Shown here: positions 60,810 through 64,000 of the stretch, in pieces | Position numbering within the stretch: the first letter of the stretch is position 1 | Layout of the letters: every line of letters starts with the position of its first letter | Source of the DNA: Planococcus citri | Lineage: Eukaryota > Arthropoda > Insecta > Hemiptera > Pseudococcidae | Length of the DNA stretch: 64,000 nt | Direction: 5' to 3' | Assembly: GCF_950023065.1 (NCBI RefSeq) | Contig: NC_088679.1 | Location: forward strand, 3,162,001-3,226,000 | Position numbers and translations under genes: made by a program | The notes under the pieces: generated by a model | What the model was told of the DNA's origin: nothing | The model's database searches: none | What the model saw: the letters and a program-made list of their open reading frames with translations, nothing else

Positions 60810-61620
60810 CAAGGGAACCTCTTGAGGTGTCACACTCCGATTTGAACGGGACCGCGATTTTTGGAATGAGCATAGTCTAAAACCCCCAAAACCAAATTTT
60901 CACCTGCCCAAGTTCATTTTTCGATTTTTGGCGAATTTTTGAAAATTCAAAATTGACTGTTTTTGACGATTTATGCTTTTTTTAAAAAAGTACGTGCCTG
61001 ATCAAAAATAAAAATTGTCGAAATAAGTCCCAAAACTAATATTGATTACCCAAATCCAAATTTCACCATTTCCAGCCATTCTGGAGCCTCCAGCGCGATT
61101 TTTCAATTTCTCCAGAATATTTAATATGCTCCAGAAGGCGTGAATATGAAGTTAGGCAGCTAAAAATCGAGTTGTATATTACACTCGACCGGTTTAACGA
61201 GTTTATGAGAGTGACACCTCAAAAGTGGCTTTTTGACCAGCTTTTTTCAAAAATCAAAAAATCAAAAAAAAATCAAAAGTTTCCCATTTGTGTGGAAATT
61301 TTTGAAATTCACGCGAATCGCTGTATTTTGTCCAAAACTAACCCCCCAAATCCACATTCCACAATTTCCAGCCATTCTGGAGCCTCCAGCGCAATTTTTC
61401 AATTTCTCCAGAATATTGAATTTGCTCCAGAAGGTGTGAATATGCAGTTGGACAGCTAAAAATCGAGTTGTGTATTATACTCGACCTGTTTAACGAGTTA
61501 ATCTACATTTGAGCCGATTTTGGAAGTAACACCTCAAGAGTGGTTTTTTGACCAGCTTTATTCAAAATTAAAAAATCCAAAAAATCAAAAGATAACCGTT
61601 TGTGAGGAAATTTTTGAAAT
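60810..61620. repeat. P2 foldback element, copy 4 (right end missing)
   Basis: Left end CAAGGGAACCTCTTGAGGTG preceded by TGA (60807-60809), followed by the standard P2 order. Homology stops near 61620 after AAGATAACCGTTTGTGAGGA, and no right terminal repeat follows. Confidence 0.85.
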
Positions 61621-62217
61621 TCTTACCAGGAAAGAAAATTTTTCAAACCTTTTTTGGAGACTTTAATATTTTCTTATTGTTCATTTTTTCATTTCTTCCA
61701 ATAATGGGAGGCTCTATACAAGGGCACCAAAATTGTTGGGAGGAAGGGGTAGAGGAAGATGTTTTCTCGAAAAGGACGATTAAGTATTCAGAAAAATTCT
61801 CTCACATTAATAGGAAATTTTCAGAAAAATTTTGCGAAGTTTTTCAATTTTTTAATTTATTCAAACTACGTTAAAATGACCAAAAGTTGAAGAATTGTCT
61901 CAAAATTTGAGCGAAATTTTACATTTTTATATCACTCTTGGGTTATTAGAAATTATCGAAAATCAATCAAATATTCTCAATATCGAATGATAATTTCTCA
62001 AATATGTAGAAAACGTAAAAAAAATTGGTGAATTGATCCTCCAGATTTTGAAAATTGCCATAAATTAATGAAAGAATCGTCATAATTGGGCATAGTTTTA
62101 ATGGTTTGAAGATTTATTCAATTCGTAGAAATAGTTGAAATTAACTAAAACCAGACGAAACGTAGCAAAAATTGATCAAAATATCAAAAAAATGCTGAAA
62201 TATTTTTTTAAAAACTG

Positions 62218-63803
62218 CTTTTGGTGAATTTTTGAAAATCAAATTTAGGCCAAAAATGATTGAGGGAAAAAAATTAAAAATCAAAATTTTACCAAATTGA
62301 CTAAGAAATCTGAAATTTGGGATATACCCTATTTTCGACATGCCAAATCGATTGGAAACGGGTTCAACCCGTTTTGAGCAGTTCTGGAGCCTCCAGCAGA
62401 TTTTTGAAACTCGAAATTCCCACAAAATTCCATCAAATTGGAGTTGTAAAGCTAAAATTTATTCTAAAAACTAATTTCAATACGTTACGAAGTACTGCAG
62501 GTGACATTCAAGTCGTTTTGGAGTCTTCAGCGACTTTTTGAAAATTCCTGAAGCCTCCTGGAGATTTTTGAAACTTTAAATTTTCACAAAATTTCATCAA
62601 ATGGAGATGGAAAGCTGAAATTTACTCTACACTCGAATTTTAACACCCTCTGAAGACGACTTCAGGTGGGTTCAAGTCATTTTAGAGCCTCCAACGACTT
62701 TTTTGAAAGTTACTGGAGCCTCCAGTAGATTTTTGAAACTTGAAATTTCCAAATGGAGTTGGCAAGCTGAAATTTACTTCGCAGACTACATGGTGGTTTC
62801 AAATGGTTTTGAAGCTTCCATCTACTTTTAGGAAATTTCAATTTTCCAAAAAAACATCATACAACCTTTCAAAAAATCGTTGGAGGCTCCAAAACGACTG
62901 GAAATTCACCAGCAGTCAACTTCGTAGCTTATTGAAATTAGTGTACAGAATGAATTTCCACCCTCTATCTCAGTTTGATGATATTTTGGGGAAATTTCAA
63001 GTTTCAAAAATCTACTGGAGGCTCCAGTAATTTTCAAAAAAGTCGCTGGAGGCTCTAAAATGACGTGAACTCACCTGAAGTCGTCTTCAGAGGGTGTTAA
63101 AATTGGAAGTAGAGTAAATTTCAGCGTTCCATCTCCATTTGATGAAATTATGTGAAAATTTAAAGTTTCAAAAATCTGCTGGAGGCTCCTGTAATTTTCA
63201 AAAATCCTTGGAGGCTCCAAAACGACTTGAAATCTTCCTGCAGTTGACTTCGTAGCGTATTGAAATTAGTTTTTAGAATAAATTTTAGCTTTACAACTCC
63301 AATTTGATGGAATTTTGTGGGAATTTCGAGTTTCAAAAATCTGCTGGAAGCTTCAGAACTGCTCAAAACGGGTTGAAACCGTTTCCAATCTATTTGGCAT
63401 GTCGAAAATAGGGTATATCCCAAATTTCAGCTTTCTTGGTCAATTTGGTAAAATTTTGACTTTTTCCTCATTTTTGGCCTAAATTCGATTTTCAAAAATT
63501 CATCAAAAATCGAAAAACGCACTTTAGCACTTGAAATTTTGACCGGTGATAAATGTTTGCATGATCTTTCGATCTACCTTTGTAAAGTTTGAAAAATTTC
63601 ATGCAAGTCCTATGTTGAAACGCAAAATCTGCGGATTTGGCTGACCTGTCAATCAAAATGGCCGCCATTTTGTAAGCAAGGCCAACTTTTTTTTTGGCAA
63701 GTCTGCTTTAAAATGTTCCTTAGGATGTCTCCTTTAAGAAAAAAGTTGTCCCGGAGGATCGACCGGGGGGGGGTGCAATTACTCCTATTGTCATATGCCG
63801 GAC
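62218..63803. repeat. P1 foldback element, copy d (left end missing)
   Basis: Begins abruptly within the P1 left arm at TTGGTGAATTTTTGAAAATC, passes the palindrome centre near 62850, and ends with an intact right end (...ATTGTCATATGCCGGAC) followed by TA (63804-63805). Subunits with GCCTCCAG words recur about every 165 bp. Confidence 0.85.
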
Positions 63804-64000
63804 TATTAGAAGCTAGTCATTATTTTATTAAGTATATAGATTCTGACGTAGAAATGGAAAATTTTCAAAATCTTTTATCACAGATTTTGATTCATTCTGT
63901 TTTTTTCTTGATTTTATCCAACTTTGGTATGCTCCATACAAGAAGGGAAGAGACCAAAGGTGGATTTTCCTTGAAAAGAGATTTATTCAAAGGAATTCTG

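Larger units (their letters stand above)
60709..64000. other. gek intron 29 (incomplete)
   Basis: After the exon 29 donor GTAAGT the window holds a truncated P2 copy (60810 to about 61620), AT-rich DNA (61620-62215), and P1 copy d (62218-63803). The last 200 bp show nothing recognised. The next gek exon (CRIB domain) was not found. Confidence 0.6.

Noticed and set aside
62141..62425. Repeated 65-95 aa frames beginning MWEFRVSKICWRLQNC or MGYTLFSTCQIDWKR at several sites (for example 27005-27283, 34473-34751, 62141-62425, 63160-63423)
   Set aside because: They are the same P1 arm sequence read in different copies and orientations. They carry no family features and end where the repeat drifts, so they are repeat-borne chance frames.
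1..64000. Search for tRNA, rRNA, CRISPR arrays, operons, or a viral integration
   Set aside because: No tRNA cloverleaf pattern or rRNA sequence was noticed by eye, and direct-repeat/spacer arrays and virus-like frames are absent. Bacterial-style features do not apply to this eukaryotic sequence. A tRNAscan run would be needed to exclude a diverged tRNA.

Overview
The window is nuclear DNA from an animal, most likely an insect. Genes are split by introns of 60-80 bp up to more than 10 kb, with GT-AG junctions and one AT-AC junction, and every recognisable product is a metazoan family. AT-rich introns, the recurring TAGGTAGGTACCT-type word and many small DNA-transposon derivatives would suit a sap-feeding hemipteran such as a scale insect or mealybug, but that placement is a guess.

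Layout. 484-1427 (+): THG1, tRNA-His guanylyltransferase, two exons. 2196-14230 (-): SLC17-type anion transporter, nine coding exons giving 503 aa with two very large introns (2707-7810 and 9627-14184). 17897-19004 (+): DRAP1/NC2-alpha, six exons with a textbook U12-type AT-AC intron. 21565-23376 (-): Lines, a single long exon. 24736-25533 (+): PLPP6-type PAP2 phosphatase, three exons. 30237 to about 60708 and beyond the window (+): the Cdc42-binding kinase Genghis Khan (gek/MRCK), 29 coding exons reconstructed in one continuous frame (1532 codons). The CRIB end is not in the window. Two genes lie antisense inside gek introns: an unrecognised 428-aa nuclear-looking protein in intron 1 (30333-31619), and a MATH-BTB (SPOP-like) protein in intron 24 (53018-54245) whose first exon encodes a signal peptide.

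The rest is mostly repeats. Two families of foldback (self-palindromic) elements dominate the gek introns. I call them P1 (ends GTCCGGCATATGACA, TA target duplication, about 2 kb) and P2 (ends CAAGGGAACCTCTTGAGGTG, 3-bp target duplication, 0.6-1.4 kb). A third, older palindromic repeat (P3) fills parts of an SLC17 intron and a gek intron. Two hAT-type MITEs with perfect 8-bp target duplications, several other inverted-repeat elements, an AGATCTGATC minisatellite and a 457-bp tandem duplication are also present.

The genes do not form one pathway; they are ordinary housekeeping and signalling genes. The most interesting items are the secreted-looking MATH-BTB protein, the AT-AC intron of DRAP1, and the intronic foldback elements, which would be transcribed within gek as long hairpins.
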